Positions 1 through 8,423 of a stretch of 64,000 bases of DNA are shown one piece after another (within the stretch, counting starts at the first letter, position 1; every line of letters starts with the position of its first letter). The notes under the pieces were generated by a model. That model saw only the letters and a list, made by a program, of their open reading frames with translations, did not search any database and had not been told where the DNA came from. The DNA is from an uncultured Oscillospiraceae bacterium (GTDB lineage Bacteria > Bacillota > Clostridia > Oscillospirales > Acutalibacteraceae): assembly GCA_900549775.1 (NCBI GenBank), contig URPR01000002.1:44833-108832 (forward strand), read 5' to 3'. The position numbers and the translations under genes are program-made.

Positions 1-48
1 CAATGTACTTTTCCCTACATTTGGTAGACCTACGATTCCTAGTTTCAT
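1..48 (-). CDS. ychF: YchF/OLA1-family GTPase, N-terminal 16 codons only
   Basis: The reverse strand reads MKLGIVGLPNVGKSTL from an ATG at 48 to the window edge. This is the typical YchF/OLA1 start, with the P-loop GLPNVGKST at residues 7-15. The family consists of ribosome-associated Obg-like GTPases/ATPases that often bind ATP. The rest lies outside the window. The upstream leader (position 49 onward, reverse strand) has only a weak AGG-type ribosome binding site. The call rests on 16 residues, but the motif is distinctive. Confidence 0.85.
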   Translation of the reverse strand, partial: MKLGIVGLPNVGKSTL

Positions 49-60
49 TTCACTATTTAC

Positions 61-827
61 CTATCCGAAACTCCTAGATTTATCAGGAATTTAGCCTTTC
101 TCTATATTTTTACTATACCTTTTTTACCCATTTTTCTTAACTAGTTGGTGTTGCGTTTTCAATTTTTGGTGTACGGTATAGATCAGCAATTTGCCTGTAA
201 AATGAACATACCGGTTCATTGTTGTTTTAATGCTTGCGTGTCATAAGAACTGTTTTTTTCAGGCTCAACAGTATGCCAGTTGACAAACACTAAAGCATAA
301 AACGTCTTTTCTTTAGTAATTTCCTTTGTCGCACTTCTGTTACCTTTTTTAGATTGCTGCTCATTTATCAAAATACTTTCTTACCTAAAAAAGAGAGTTC
401 AACGCAGCTATAATTATAGCATAAGAACTCTGATTTTTCAATCTCAATAGGAATTTTTGTCGTTGTTGTTGATAAAAGTTATAAATTAATTCTCATCTGA
501 TACATTCCTCAAATTCACATCGTTCTACTAACTTCTGTGCTACAAAAAAAGCATAAAAGGAAAATTAGGTTGCTTAAGCATGATATCTAGTTATTTTGAT
601 ATTGTTGTATGACTTGCGTGTCATTACACAAGTTGTTGCATTTATTTTTCTCTGTGAGTTTAATATAAATTTTTTTACTTTTAATTTTATCGTTTATAAC
701 TTACTTTTAAAATTATTATGAAGTTCTTATATTTTTATGGTGTGAGCTAATAAAACGATAGTATTTGCAAATTATAAAATTGCATAAACTGGACAGGGGA
801 GAAACCTTGTGTTAAAAAAGCATAAAA
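61..827. other. Gene-poor stretch between ychF and the spore photoproduct lyase gene
   Basis: No convincing gene was found in about 770 bases. The reverse strand has one 51-codon frame (216-371, TTG start, ending in ALKQQ) preceded by a terminator-like hairpin, but it has no recognisable similarity. A short word, CTTGCGTGTCAT, occurs at 233-244 and again at 613-624. The motif AAGCATAAAA recurs several times. The stretch may be the leader of ychF or a decayed gene; neither can be shown from the sequence. Confidence 0.4.
384..431 (-). terminator. Terminator-like hairpin upstream of ychF
   Basis: AGAGTTC (394-400) pairs with GAACTCT (425-431), enclosing a 14-base perfect palindrome GCTATAATTATAGC (407-420). 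Read on the reverse strand, the hairpin is followed by a CTTTTTT tract (about 386-393), the layout of an intrinsic terminator. It lies about 340 bases ahead of ychF with no gene seen upstream of it, so it could end an unseen transcript or act as a leader attenuator. Confidence 0.45.
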
Positions 828-842
828 ATGAGAGGATTTTTT

Positions 843-1853
843 ATGAGTGTGGGGAATTTTTATCCACAAAAAATTTATTATGAACCACAGGCTTTAACGT
901 ATGCACTAGGGAGATATTTAAAAAATAAATACTCGGATATTGAGTGGACTGAGATAGAAAATCATAATAATATTCCGTACTTTAGGAATAAATCAAACTG
1001 TGAATTTGCTAAAATGAAACAAAATGTTATTATTGGAATACGTAAAACTCACAAATATGTGGAAAATCATAAAATTTCTGATTATTTGGTTCCTTATACA
1101 TCTTCGGGATGTGCAGCGTCATGCCTTTATTGTTATTTAGTTTGTAACTACAATAAATGCTCATACTTAAGATTATTTGTAAATAGGGAACAAATGTTGG
1201 ACAAGTTAATAAAATTTTCTAAAAAGAGTGATAACCCACTCACTTTTGAAATAGGAAGTAACAGCGATTTAGTTTTAGAAAATGTGTTGACTAGAAACCT
1301 TTCTTGGACAATCGAAAATTTTGCAAGGGAAGGGCGTGGATTTTTAACATTCCCGACAAAATTTAATATGATAGAAAAGTTACTGCCACTCGAACATAAA
1401 GGAAAAACGATAGTTAGAATGAGTGTAAACCCGGAGGAAATAATAAGAAAAGTTGAGTTTGGGACCTCAACTTTGCAAGACAGAATAAAAGCCATAAATG
1501 ACCTTTGTGAATCTGGTTACAGGGTTGGTTTGCTTATTGCTCCTGTTGTTATGGTCGAAAATTGGAAACAATTGTATTGTAAACTGCTGGAAATATTGAA
1601 AGACAACCTTTCTGAAAAGACAAAAAAGCGCATGACTATTGAGGTTATTTTTATGACCTACAGCTATGTGCATAGAATGATAAATAGAGAAGCATTTCCT
1701 AAAGCAATTGATCTATTTGACGGAGATTTGATGGCGGGAGGGGGAAGAGGAAAATATTATTATAAAAAAGAAATTAAAGATAGTGGAAAGGATTTTTTAC
1801 AAAGTGAAATTTTGAAAAAATTACCGGATTCGAAGATTATTTATATAACTTAG
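843..1853 (+). CDS. splB: Spore photoproduct lyase homologue (radical SAM)
   Basis: Radical SAM enzyme of the family that repairs the UV lesion 5-thyminyl-5,6-dihydrothymine in germinating spores. It matches Bacillus SplB along its length: an N-terminal YxEPxALxYxLG region, the IGIRKT segment, the cluster motif CxxxCxxC (C90, C94, C97) with both flanking tyrosines (CLYCYL), and the GYRVGLLIAPV strand. Length 336 aa is usual for the family. I chose ATG 843 because GAGAGGA lies 6-7 bases before it; ATG 828 has no such site. Odd feature: by eye the Bacillus hydrogen-donor cysteine (Cys141, in FEASCTSD) aligns with Ser139 here (FEIGSNSD). Function as SPL is likely but the chemistry may differ. 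Confidence 0.88.
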   Translation: MSVGNFYPQKIYYEPQALTYALGRYLKNKYSDIEWTEIENHNNIPYFRNKSNCEFAKMKQNVIIGIRKTHKYVENHKISDYLVPYTSSGCAASCLYCYLVCNYNKCSYLRLFVNREQMLDKLIKFSKKSDNPLTFEIGSNSDLVLENVLTRNLSWTIENFAREGRGFLTFPTKFNMIEKLLPLEHKGKTIVRMSVNPEEIIRKVEFGTSTLQDRIKAINDLCESGYRVGLLIAPVVMVENWKQLYCKLLEILKDNLSEKTKKRMTIEVIFMTYSYVHRMINREAFPKAIDLFDGDLMAGGGRGKYYYKKEIKDSGKDFLQSEILKKLPDSKIIYIT

Positions 1854-1887
1854 TAATATGAAAGCTTAGTGTAACTGCAAGTTGTCG

Positions 1888-2304
1888 TTATATATTTTTT
1901 TCTTCATATAGCACATCTTGAAAGTCATTTAAGTATCTTTCTAAATTTTTTCCATAGGTTACACCATACATGAACATTATTTCGCTGATACCTCTCATTG
2001 CACAGGCATAATAATCACTGATTTGGACTGCTATACTTTTATCGATATCAAAATTTTTACTATTTTCATTTACTTCATTTTCAAACTCATAAATAAGCTT
2101 TTCTAATTCACCTATTTTTAAAAATAAATCATAGAATTTCCCGCCTTTTTGATAAACTTCATTTTTTACAACTTTACTTAAATCTAAAACCTTTTTATCT
2201 TGGTGACTTTCGAGATTGTAAAAACCAAAAGTTAAATCATAATATAAGTCAAAGGCATCAGTTAAGCAACTTTTTACATGATTAAAGTAATAATTATTTT
2301 TCAT
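1888..2304 (-). CDS. Small hypothetical protein
   Basis: A 138-aa protein with a good ribosome binding site (AAGGAG, seven bases before the ATG). It is acidic, probably all-helical, with heptad-like stretches and no signal peptide or membrane segment. I do not recognise the family. It is divergent from the HTH gene at 2534 with a 229-base intergenic region between them, which would suit shared regulation, but no operator was identified. Confidence 0.65.
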   Translation of the reverse strand: MKNNYYFNHVKSCLTDAFDLYYDLTFGFYNLESHQDKKVLDLSKVVKNEVYQKGGKFYDLFLKIGELEKLIYEFENEVNENSKNFDIDKSIAVQISDYYACAMRGISEIMFMYGVTYGKNLERYLNDFQDVLYEEKNI

Positions 2305-2533
2305 TTTTTTAACTCCTTTATGTAACCATTTAAATGAGGTTTACAGCCCGATGTATGTCTGGTTTGCTTAGCATCAATATTAAATTCAAGTAATTTAATT
2401 GTTAATTTTGCGCTTTTGTGAATAAATATTTATTTATTTTGCATAGACTAATACATTATATAATTTATTAATCTATATGTAAAGATACCTGATGTTTTAA
2501 TATCGAATCAAAACGTTGGGCTGGTGATATATT

Positions 2534-2740
2534 ATGATAAAATTGAGAGTTTCAGAAATTTTAAAAGAAAAAAGTAAAACGAATTACTGGCTGTATAAAC
2601 AGATGGGTATGAGCTATCAAAACTTTAAGAAAATGATTAATAACCAAACAAGATCAATTCAATATACGAATATAGAAGCACTGTGCGTGATTTTAGAATG
2701 TAATCCGAATGATCTATTTGAATTCTTAGACGATTATTAA
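2534..2740 (+). CDS. Small XRE/Cro-type helix-turn-helix regulator
   Basis: This 68-aa protein is a single HTH domain: RVSEILKEKSKTNYWLYKQM (first helices), then a recognition-helix region MSYQNFKKMINNQ, and the C-terminal IEALCVILECNPNDLFEF. This is the YozG-like/HTH_26 arrangement of minimal Cro/C1-type repressors found alone or with toxin or phage genes. The ribosome binding site is weak (GGCTGGTG). Its target may be its own promoter or the divergent gene at 1888-2304; that is inference. Confidence 0.85.
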   Translation: MIKLRVSEILKEKSKTNYWLYKQMGMSYQNFKKMINNQTRSIQYTNIEALCVILECNPNDLFEFLDDY

Positions 2741-2880
2741 CAGTATTTAGTGAACTGTTATAACATAGGCAATAGCAAGTTTTGATTGTGAAGTAAACAA
2801 ATATGATATGTTTGTATGCTTTGTTAAGCATACTTAAAAACTATTATTAAGGAGTTTTATAAGCCTTAATGAAAAAAATA

Positions 2881-2907
2881 AAACCATGTCAAAAGACATG
2901 GTTTTTA
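2881..2907 (+). terminator. Intrinsic terminator
   Basis: AAACCATGTC (2881-2890) and GACATGGTTT (2895-2904) form a 10-bp stem with an AAAA loop, followed by a run of T. It lies about 140 bases downstream of the HTH gene and would end that transcript. Confidence 0.75.
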
Positions 2908-3196
2908 TTGTGTTATCCAAAAGTTTATGCCAAGAGTAAAAAGGGAATCTATGCGTTGTAGTAGAAGTACGATTTGGTAACTGCAAACTATAAAATAAAG
3001 GAAATCCATTTAAGAGTGAATAGCTCGCATAGTTTATTTTATACGAAATGAAATATCGAATGTCATATATATTTGTGCAGAAATGTTAACGTAAAACGTT
3101 TTTGAGAAAAGTGAAGAGAAATAAGAAAAATATTTTGGTATGAGTATTGGAATTGCGTTTATGTTATAAGATTAGTAACATATGACTATGTACACA

Positions 3197-3227
3197 AAAT
3201 ATCTCCCAGTCAAACTGGGAGATATTT
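3197..3227 (-). terminator. Intrinsic terminator of the secreted-protein gene
   Basis: A 14-bp perfect stem (3197-3210 with 3214-3227) closes on a CAA loop, and T-rich sequence follows on the reverse strand. It sits just past the stop of the gene at 3260-5416. Confidence 0.8.
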
Positions 3228-3259
3228 ATTGAATTAAACTTTTTACATTAACAAAAGCA

Positions 3260-5416
3260 TTAAGGGGTTGCTGTTGAGCCTGATCCATTAAGAACTACCA
3301 CTGCTCTTGGAGCAATTTGGTTTGGTGCTGGTGGTTGAGCTGCTGGTGCTGCTGCTGCTGGTGCTGCTGCTGGTGCTGGTGCTGCTGCTGGTTGCGCTGC
3401 TGGTTGCGCTGCTGGTTGCGCTGCTGGTGCTGCTGCTGGTTGCGCTGCTGGTTGTTGTGATCCCGAGCCTTTTCCTGAGAAGAGACTCGAGAAGATGTAT
3501 CGTAACAATGATGAATTATCATCGTTAGAAGCATTATTTGAAGGTTTATTAGCTTCGTTATAGATTTCTCGGACTCTGCTGTCTAAAAAGGATGATGTTG
3601 ATCGGGTGAGTTGGTCACGAGCTTTATCGACTTTTTCTTGAGCATCTAATTGCTCGCCTAGATCTGGGTATTGGCTGTGATTTATTTGTTCTAGTTCTTT
3701 ATTGGCTTCCTGATATTTTCGAACTAGTTCGGGGTTTCCGTAGGTTGTAAGTGCTTCTTCATAGCTACGCTGTGCATCGTTGTAAGCTTTTTCAGCTAAT
3801 TTAATCTGATCCTTGTTGTAATCAGGTGCCAAGTTAAGTAGAGCAGTTCTTGCGTTTTCAAATGCTTGGATGTTTTGTGGACTATTATTATGACGTAATG
3901 CTGTAAAAGCATTTTGATAATCATCAATTTGTTGCTGTTGATCTGGATTGTGATCACGAACTACTTGAGCGATGGCAGCATCTTCTATTAATTTTAGATC
4001 ATTAGATTTTTCTTTGAATTTTTTATCAATATCTGAGAATTTTATAAAATTCTCTTGAGCAACCAATAAAGCTTTAAATTTAGGGTCTGAATATAAAACT
4101 TTTGATTTTTTTAACTTTTCTGTATTTTCTATAGTAAACCATTGAGAAATTGAGTTAGAGAATCTATCCCACCAATATTTGCTTGTACCAGTGTCAGTGA
4201 GTACTTTTACTTTTTCCGCCAAAGCCGGGTCATTTGGAATTTCTTTAGAAATATTATTTCTTAAACTGTCAGAGTTGTACGCATAGAAAGCATCGAAAGT
4301 GACGGAAGAATTATTGTAATTTAAATTAATGCTTGGGTTTGCAAGAGCTATAGCGAACAGGTCAGCATTATGAGGTTCTATAGCGTTATTTATTACAAAC
4401 CTAAAAGTTTGAGTAGGATTTTTAGCGTCCAATTTACATACTACACCGCTTCGAATAGGCATAGATGTTTCTAATTTATTAAGTGCATCTGGTTTTTTAG
4501 CTTCTATTTGCTCTTTTAAATCATCTATATCTTCTTGGATATATTTAACCCTGTCCATCTCAGAAGACGGTATGTATGGGCTACTCCGATTAAATTTATC
4601 TGCGATTTTTTTGCCTACTTTTATTTGTCTAGCTAACTCTTCAAGTCTCTTGTCATTTATATCTCCTACCTTTGGTATAGGAGAATTATCAAGCCCTATT
4701 TCATCATCCTTTGATGTTAGAACCACTCCGAATTTAGCACTTATTTCATTTGAAGGTACAACATTTTGAATTAGGTTGATCAAAGGTGCAGCAAATGGAA
4801 CTAAACAATTAATAGTGAAAGACTTTAATAGGTTGAATATGAGAAAAGGGGCAAGCATTAATATATTAGTTGAAATACTATGTTTAAATGGAGAATAGTG
4901 TCCAGATAATACGGCAGCGATATATGCAATTGGTGGAACAATTGTTTGAATACTTTGTGGAATAGATTCTATTTTATTCATTCGGACTTTTATATCATGA
5001 GGTACAAGACTATTCTCTGATGCAATAATAGCTAGTTTATTGTTGTCAGTGGCAGGTTTGAAAGAAAGGAAATTTTTCCAATCTAATGGATTTAAATGGA
5101 GCTGGCTTTTAGGTTGATTGATTGCAATAGCAACCGAACCTCCGTTTTCGAAGTAAGATCGATTATTTTCATTTATTTTTAACTTGAGTTCACCTTTACC
5201 TGAATAAAATACAGTGTTACTAGGATTTGAGTATGGTACGCCATTAAAGTTAGGAATGCTTATGTCGACCCAGTTTTCAATATCTATAACTTTTCCTGAA
5301 TATGGTGAAGCTTTTGTTGTACTTTTAAAGTTCGATATGGCAGACGAACTAACGGTAAGTGAAGTACTGCATATAGAAATAGCAAGACACGTCGATATGA
5401 TCTTTTTTACGTTCAT
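3260..5416 (-). CDS. Large secreted coiled-coil protein with Ala/Pro/Gln-rich tail
   Basis: A 718-aa protein of no family I recognise. The N-terminus is a classical signal peptide (MNVKKIISTCLAISICSTSL..., likely cleaved after SSSA). Residues about 155-235 hold two long hydrophobic segments, then a charged, Gln- and Asn-rich, helical region follows (about 260-320 and 430-620, with many heptad-like stretches). The last 60 residues are a low-complexity tail of QPAA/APAA units. I took ATG 5416 because AAGGAGGA lies 12 bases before it; the longer frame would start inside that site. A spore-coat, surface or secreted interaction role is possible but not shown. Confidence 0.8.
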   Translation of the reverse strand: MNVKKIISTCLAISICSTSLTVSSSAISNFKSTTKASPYSGKVIDIENWVDISIPNFNGVPYSNPSNTVFYSGKGELKLKINENNRSYFENGGSVAIAINQPKSQLHLNPLDWKNFLSFKPATDNNKLAIIASENSLVPHDIKVRMNKIESIPQSIQTIVPPIAYIAAVLSGHYSPFKHSISTNILMLAPFLIFNLLKSFTINCLVPFAAPLINLIQNVVPSNEISAKFGVVLTSKDDEIGLDNSPIPKVGDINDKRLEELARQIKVGKKIADKFNRSSPYIPSSEMDRVKYIQEDIDDLKEQIEAKKPDALNKLETSMPIRSGVVCKLDAKNPTQTFRFVINNAIEPHNADLFAIALANPSINLNYNNSSVTFDAFYAYNSDSLRNNISKEIPNDPALAEKVKVLTDTGTSKYWWDRFSNSISQWFTIENTEKLKKSKVLYSDPKFKALLVAQENFIKFSDIDKKFKEKSNDLKLIEDAAIAQVVRDHNPDQQQQIDDYQNAFTALRHNNSPQNIQAFENARTALLNLAPDYNKDQIKLAEKAYNDAQRSYEEALTTYGNPELVRKYQEANKELEQINHSQYPDLGEQLDAQEKVDKARDQLTRSTSSFLDSRVREIYNEANKPSNNASNDDNSSLLRYIFSSLFSGKGSGSQQPAAQPAAAPAAQPAAQPAAQPAAAPAPAAAPAAAAPAAQPPAPNQIAPRAVVVLNGSGSTATP
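3330..3455. repeat. Low-complexity GCTGCTGG/TTGC tandem repeat
   Basis: On the forward strand this is a string of GCTGCTGGT and TTGCGCTGCTGG units. On the coding (reverse) strand it specifies the QPAA and APAA repeats at the C-terminus of the secreted protein. It is far more GC-rich than its surroundings and, being near-identical in units, is likely to vary in copy number by slippage. The unit is uneven and lies in an open frame, so it is not a CRISPR. Confidence 0.85.
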
Positions 5417-5512
5417 CCTTTTGAAAGTCCTCCTTAATTTAATTAACAATATTGTATCATATAAATAGTTAAAAATTTTTGTTTTGAAGAAAAAAATAAG
5501 AAAATCATATAG

Positions 5513-5553
5513 ATTAATAAATTATGTCGATTGATTTCTAATAATTTATTAAT
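5513..5553. repeat. 13-bp inverted repeat ahead of the secreted-protein gene
   Basis: ATTAATAAATTAT (5513-5525) and its exact complement ATAATTTATTAAT (5541-5553) are separated by 15 bases. The element lies about 100 bases upstream of the leftward gene starting at 5416 and downstream of spoIIID. It could be an operator or simply AT-rich dyad sequence. Confidence 0.5.
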
Positions 5554-5589
5554 AAAAAACAAAAGTTCCTAACATTAAGTTAAGAACTT
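5551..5589 (-). terminator. Intrinsic terminator of spoIIID
   Basis: On the reverse strand AAGTTCTTAAC (5589-5579) pairs with GTTAGGAACTT (5573-5563), with one G-U pair, followed by TTGTTTTTT. It begins a few bases after the spoIIID stop. Confidence 0.8.
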
Positions 5590-5595
5590 TTTGTG

Positions 5596-5850
5596 TTAAA
5601 ATTTATAATTACTATATTTTTTTTTCGTAGCTAAACCGCCGCGTATGTGGCGTTGAGACTTGTTCAGTTCGAGAACGGATTTAACTTCTTTATATAGAAG
5701 CGGATTTATGTATTTTAATCTTTCAGAAACATCTTTATGTACAGTGCTTTTACTAACTCCGAATTTTTGAGCAGCTTTTCTGACAGTTGCTTTACTTTCA
5801 ATGATATATTCGCCTAACATGGCGGCACGCTCTTCCACGAGACCTTTCAC
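5596..5850 (-). CDS. spoIIID: Sporulation transcription factor SpoIIID
   Basis: SpoIIID is the mother-cell DNA-binding regulator acting with sigma-E and sigma-K. The 84-aa protein matches Bacillus SpoIIID closely: ERxxxxGxYIxExKxTVRxxAxxFGVSKSTVHKD helix-turn-helix in the first half, then ERLxxINPxLxxEV and the basic RHIRGGxATxxKY tail. The start is GTG 5850, seven bases after AGGAGGG. It stands alone with its own terminator. Its presence shows the organism can form endospores. Confidence 0.97.
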   Translation of the reverse strand: MKGLVEERAAMLGEYIIESKATVRKAAQKFGVSKSTVHKDVSERLKYINPLLYKEVKSVLELNKSQRHIRGGLATKKKYSNYKF

Positions 5851-5943
5851 ATATAAGCCCTCCTATAAGGTTTTATAGGATAACTATATGAAAAAGTAAT
5901 GAAAAATATGATATGCTCGTTTTACTAAAGACAATTATTTCTT

Positions 5944-6366
5944 TTAAATACAAATTAAATCTTTAATTTTTTCAAATTTCTTTTCACCAATTCCAGAAAC
6001 ACCTTTTAGTTCATCAATCGAATTAAATTTTCCGTTATACTCTCGATACTCAATTATTTTACTTGCAATAGATTTACCTATACCGGGCAAAGTATCGAGT
6101 TCATCCTGCGTTGCTGTGTTTATGTTGATCTTATTACTGTTATCTATAGAAGCTGAATTGGATTCATCTTCTGAACTTAAATTTTCTTCATTATCGTCTC
6201 CTAAAGAGCTTTGAATGTTTGAATTGTCTTCTTGAGTTTTGTCGACGTAAACTACAGAAGGAATAGTTGGGTCTGGTATGTAAAAGGCATTATAGAAAAT
6301 GATTCCAGCAAAAAGCGATAACGCAATAATTATAAGTACTTTTTCTGATGTTAACTTTTTGTCCAT
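5944..6366 (-). CDS. comEA: ComEA-like helix-hairpin-helix DNA-binding protein
   Basis: The protein has an N-terminal membrane anchor (about residues 8-27), an acidic Asn/Ser/Glu-rich linker (about 45-80) and a C-terminal helix-hairpin-helix domain with the ComEA signature ININTATQDELDTLPGIGKS followed by a second hairpin GVSGIGEKKFEKI. In competent bacteria ComEA binds incoming double-stranded DNA at the cell surface. ATG 6366 follows GAGGTG by about eight bases; an upstream GTG would overlap that site. No comEB/comEC neighbour lies in the window, so a role in DNA uptake is inferred from family only. Confidence 0.85.
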   Translation of the reverse strand: MDKKLTSEKVLIIIALSLFAGIIFYNAFYIPDPTIPSVVYVDKTQEDNSNIQSSLGDDNEENLSSEDESNSASIDNSNKININTATQDELDTLPGIGKSIASKIIEYREYNGKFNSIDELKGVSGIGEKKFEKIKDLICI

Positions 6367-6521
6367 TAAAAACACCTCACATTATTAAAAATATATATTA
6401 TTTTAACTTAATTTAAAATAATTGTAAACATGTTGAGAATAAATTGTGTAATTGTTGATTTTGATAAAATAAACGGCATATTTAGTTTGTTTTGCTGCCT
6501 TATTGAAGTAAAATAAAAAAA

Positions 6522-7964
6522 ATGTTAAAATACATTGTATATAGTAAAGAAAGGTGTTTTTTTAACTTGACCGAGACTACTGTAAACTTTTTCATAAGAA
6601 ATAACTCTCAATATTTAAAAAGATTGAAGGAAATAATGAATGAAAAAAAATTGAATTTGGCTTTTGTAAAAACTTATGGCTGCCAACAAAATTTTTCCGA
6701 TTCTGAAAAAATAAAAGGTATACTCAAAGAGATTGGGTTTGAATTTACCGACAAAGCAGAAAAAGCTGATTTGATCATATTTAACACATGTGCTATAAGA
6801 GAGCATGCTGAAGATAGAGTCTTCGGCAATGTGGGAGCACTCAAGAATATAAAAAAGAAAAAACCAAACTTACTTATAGCCCTTTGTGGGTGCATGATGG
6901 AACAGCCACATGTGCAAGAAAAAATAAAGAAAAGTTTTCCATTTGTTGACTTGACTTTCGGCACAGACTCAATAGACCGAATTCCAGAACTTTTGTATAA
7001 TGTTTTTGACGGCAAAAGTAGGGTATTCGACAGGGCAAATTTTAAAACAACTGTTGCTGAAGGTGTACCTACGCTTCGCGATGGTAGTGTAAAAGCGTCT
7101 GTGCCGGTTATGTACGGCTGTGACAACTTTTGCTCTTATTGTATAGTTCCGTATGTTAGAGGTAGGGAGAAGAGTAGAGAGCCTGAGGATATAATTTCGG
7201 AAGTTAAAAAATTAATAGATCTTGGATATAAAGAAATAATGCTGTTAGGTCAGAATGTAAACTCTTATGGCAAGAACTTAACTAATAGAATGAACTTTTC
7301 TGAGCTTTTAAAAGAAATTGATAAGATAGATGGAGAATACTGGGTTAGGTTCATGACATCGCACCCTAAAGATGTAAGCTATGAACTGATTGATACGATT
7401 GCCGATTGTAAGCACGTTACTAAGCAATTGCATTTGCCTTTTCAGTCGGGAAATGACAGAATTTTAAAAGAAATGAATCGGCATTATACTAGAGAAAAAT
7501 ATTTAGATATTGTATCTTATGCTAAAAATAAAATTCCGGAAATTTCGCTTACAAGTGACATTATCGTGGGATTTCCTGGTGAAACGGAACAGGAATTTGA
7601 AGATACTTTGAGCTTAGTAAAAACTGTTGGATTTGCGTCTTTATTTACGTTTATTTATTCAAAAAGGGTGGGTACGCCGGCTAGTGAAATGCCAGATCCG
7701 AATTCAAAAGCAGTGAAACAAGATAGATTTAACAGGCTTTTAAATTTGCAAGCTGAGATTTCAGATGAGCTGTATAATTCTATGGTAGGAAGAACCGAAC
7801 GAGTTTTAATTGAAAGTAAGGCTTTGGGAGAAGGAAAGCTTACAGCGAGAACCGGCGGTGGCATAACTGTAGAACTAATTGGTGATGAAAACTTGATAGG
7901 AAAGTTTATTGATGTTAAAATAAAACATGCCAAAAGATGTTTATTATTGGGCGAAAAAGTATAA
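6522..7964 (+). CDS. miaB: tRNA-2-methylthio-N6-dimethylallyladenosine synthase MiaB
   Basis: MiaB adds the methylthio group to i6A37 of tRNAs. In order: UPF0004 domain with three cluster cysteines (TYGCQQN, FNTCAIREHAE, LCGCMMEQ), radical SAM domain with CDNFCSYC (C200, C204, C207), then a C-terminal TRAM domain. The region before TYGCQQN resembles the extended N-terminus of clostridial MiaB. The exact start is unclear: ATG 6522 lacks a good ribosome site, an internal ATG at 6636 would give 442 aa. It heads the block miaB-YlbF family-mutS, with miaA, the enzyme that makes its substrate, also nearby at 13802. Confidence 0.96.
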   Translation: MLKYIVYSKERCFFNLTETTVNFFIRNNSQYLKRLKEIMNEKKLNLAFVKTYGCQQNFSDSEKIKGILKEIGFEFTDKAEKADLIIFNTCAIREHAEDRVFGNVGALKNIKKKKPNLLIALCGCMMEQPHVQEKIKKSFPFVDLTFGTDSIDRIPELLYNVFDGKSRVFDRANFKTTVAEGVPTLRDGSVKASVPVMYGCDNFCSYCIVPYVRGREKSREPEDIISEVKKLIDLGYKEIMLLGQNVNSYGKNLTNRMNFSELLKEIDKIDGEYWVRFMTSHPKDVSYELIDTIADCKHVTKQLHLPFQSGNDRILKEMNRHYTREKYLDIVSYAKNKIPEISLTSDIIVGFPGETEQEFEDTLSLVKTVGFASLFTFIYSKRVGTPASEMPDPNSKAVKQDRFNRLLNLQAEISDELYNSMVGRTERVLIESKALGEGKLTARTGGGITVELIGDENLIGKFIDVKIKHAKRCLLLGEKV

Positions 7965-7985
7965 TAAAGTAAAAAGGAGGACAAT

Positions 7986-8393
7986 ATGGATATTTTAAAT
8001 GCTGCGAAGGATTTAGCAAGAGAGATTCAAAAAAGTGAAAGTTATATTAATTTAAAAATAGCAAGTCAAAATAACGATAATGATGAGAAATTGCAGGACT
8101 TGATTGGGAAATTTAACTTAAAGAAAATAGCGATATCGACGCAAATATTCGAAGATAACAAAAATTCTGATAAAATATCAAGGCTAAATGAAGAACTAAA
8201 GGCTTGTTATGAAGAGATAATGAATAACAGCAATATGCTAAATTATATGAAATGCAAAAAAGAATTTGATGAATTGATTAGAAAGATAAATTTGCTGGTA
8301 GCAGCCGGAGCAAATGGAGAAGATGTAGATAGTGTTAATCTAGAAAATAATGGCTGTACAGGCTCTTGTGGCAGCTGCGGTGGGTGTCAATAG
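7986..8393 (+). CDS. YlbF/YmcA-family protein with Cys-rich tail
   Basis: The 135-aa helical protein matches the Com_YlbF family, whose Bacillus members (YlbF, YmcA, YaaT) form a complex affecting competence, biofilm, sporulation and RNase Y activity. The tail GCTGSCGSCGGCQ carries four cysteines, consistent with the metal-cluster-binding tail of RicF-like members. AAGGAGG precedes the ATG by six bases. It lies between miaB and mutS with short gaps, so co-transcription is likely. Which paralogue it equals cannot be settled by eye. Confidence 0.85.
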   Translation: MDILNAAKDLAREIQKSESYINLKIASQNNDNDEKLQDLIGKFNLKKIAISTQIFEDNKNSDKISRLNEELKACYEEIMNNSNMLNYMKCKKEFDELIRKINLLVAAGANGEDVDSVNLENNGCTGSCGSCGGCQ

Positions 8394-8423
8394 TATTATA
8401 AAAATTAAAAAGGTGGGATGATT

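Larger units (their letters stand above)
2741..3259. other. Intergenic stretch with terminators, no gene seen
   Basis: No supported gene in 519 bases. It contains an inverted repeat GTATGCTT-TGTT-AAGCATAC (2814-2833), a terminator at 2881-2907 and the terminator of the leftward secreted-protein gene at 3197-3227. A 30-codon frame starts after an AAGGAG near 2855 but runs straight through the first terminator and has no recognisable content. Confidence 0.5.

Noticed and set aside
216..371. 51-codon reverse-strand frame with TTG start
   Set aside because: Weak ribosome site, no recognisable similarity and a composition not clearly coding; mentioned only as part of the gap.
233..624. 12-base direct repeat CTTGCGTGTCAT as possible attachment or IS ends
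   Set aside because: No mobile gene lies between the copies, and one short match in this length could be chance.
3330..3455. Possible CRISPR-like array
   Set aside because: Units are short, uneven and contiguous without spacers, and they lie in an open frame coding QPAA repeats.
3307..3534. Repeat-bearing frames on both strands in the GC-rich tract
   Set aside because: They are shadows of the low-complexity C-terminus of the secreted protein; the composition, poly-Leu/Val or poly-Gln, comes only from the repeat.
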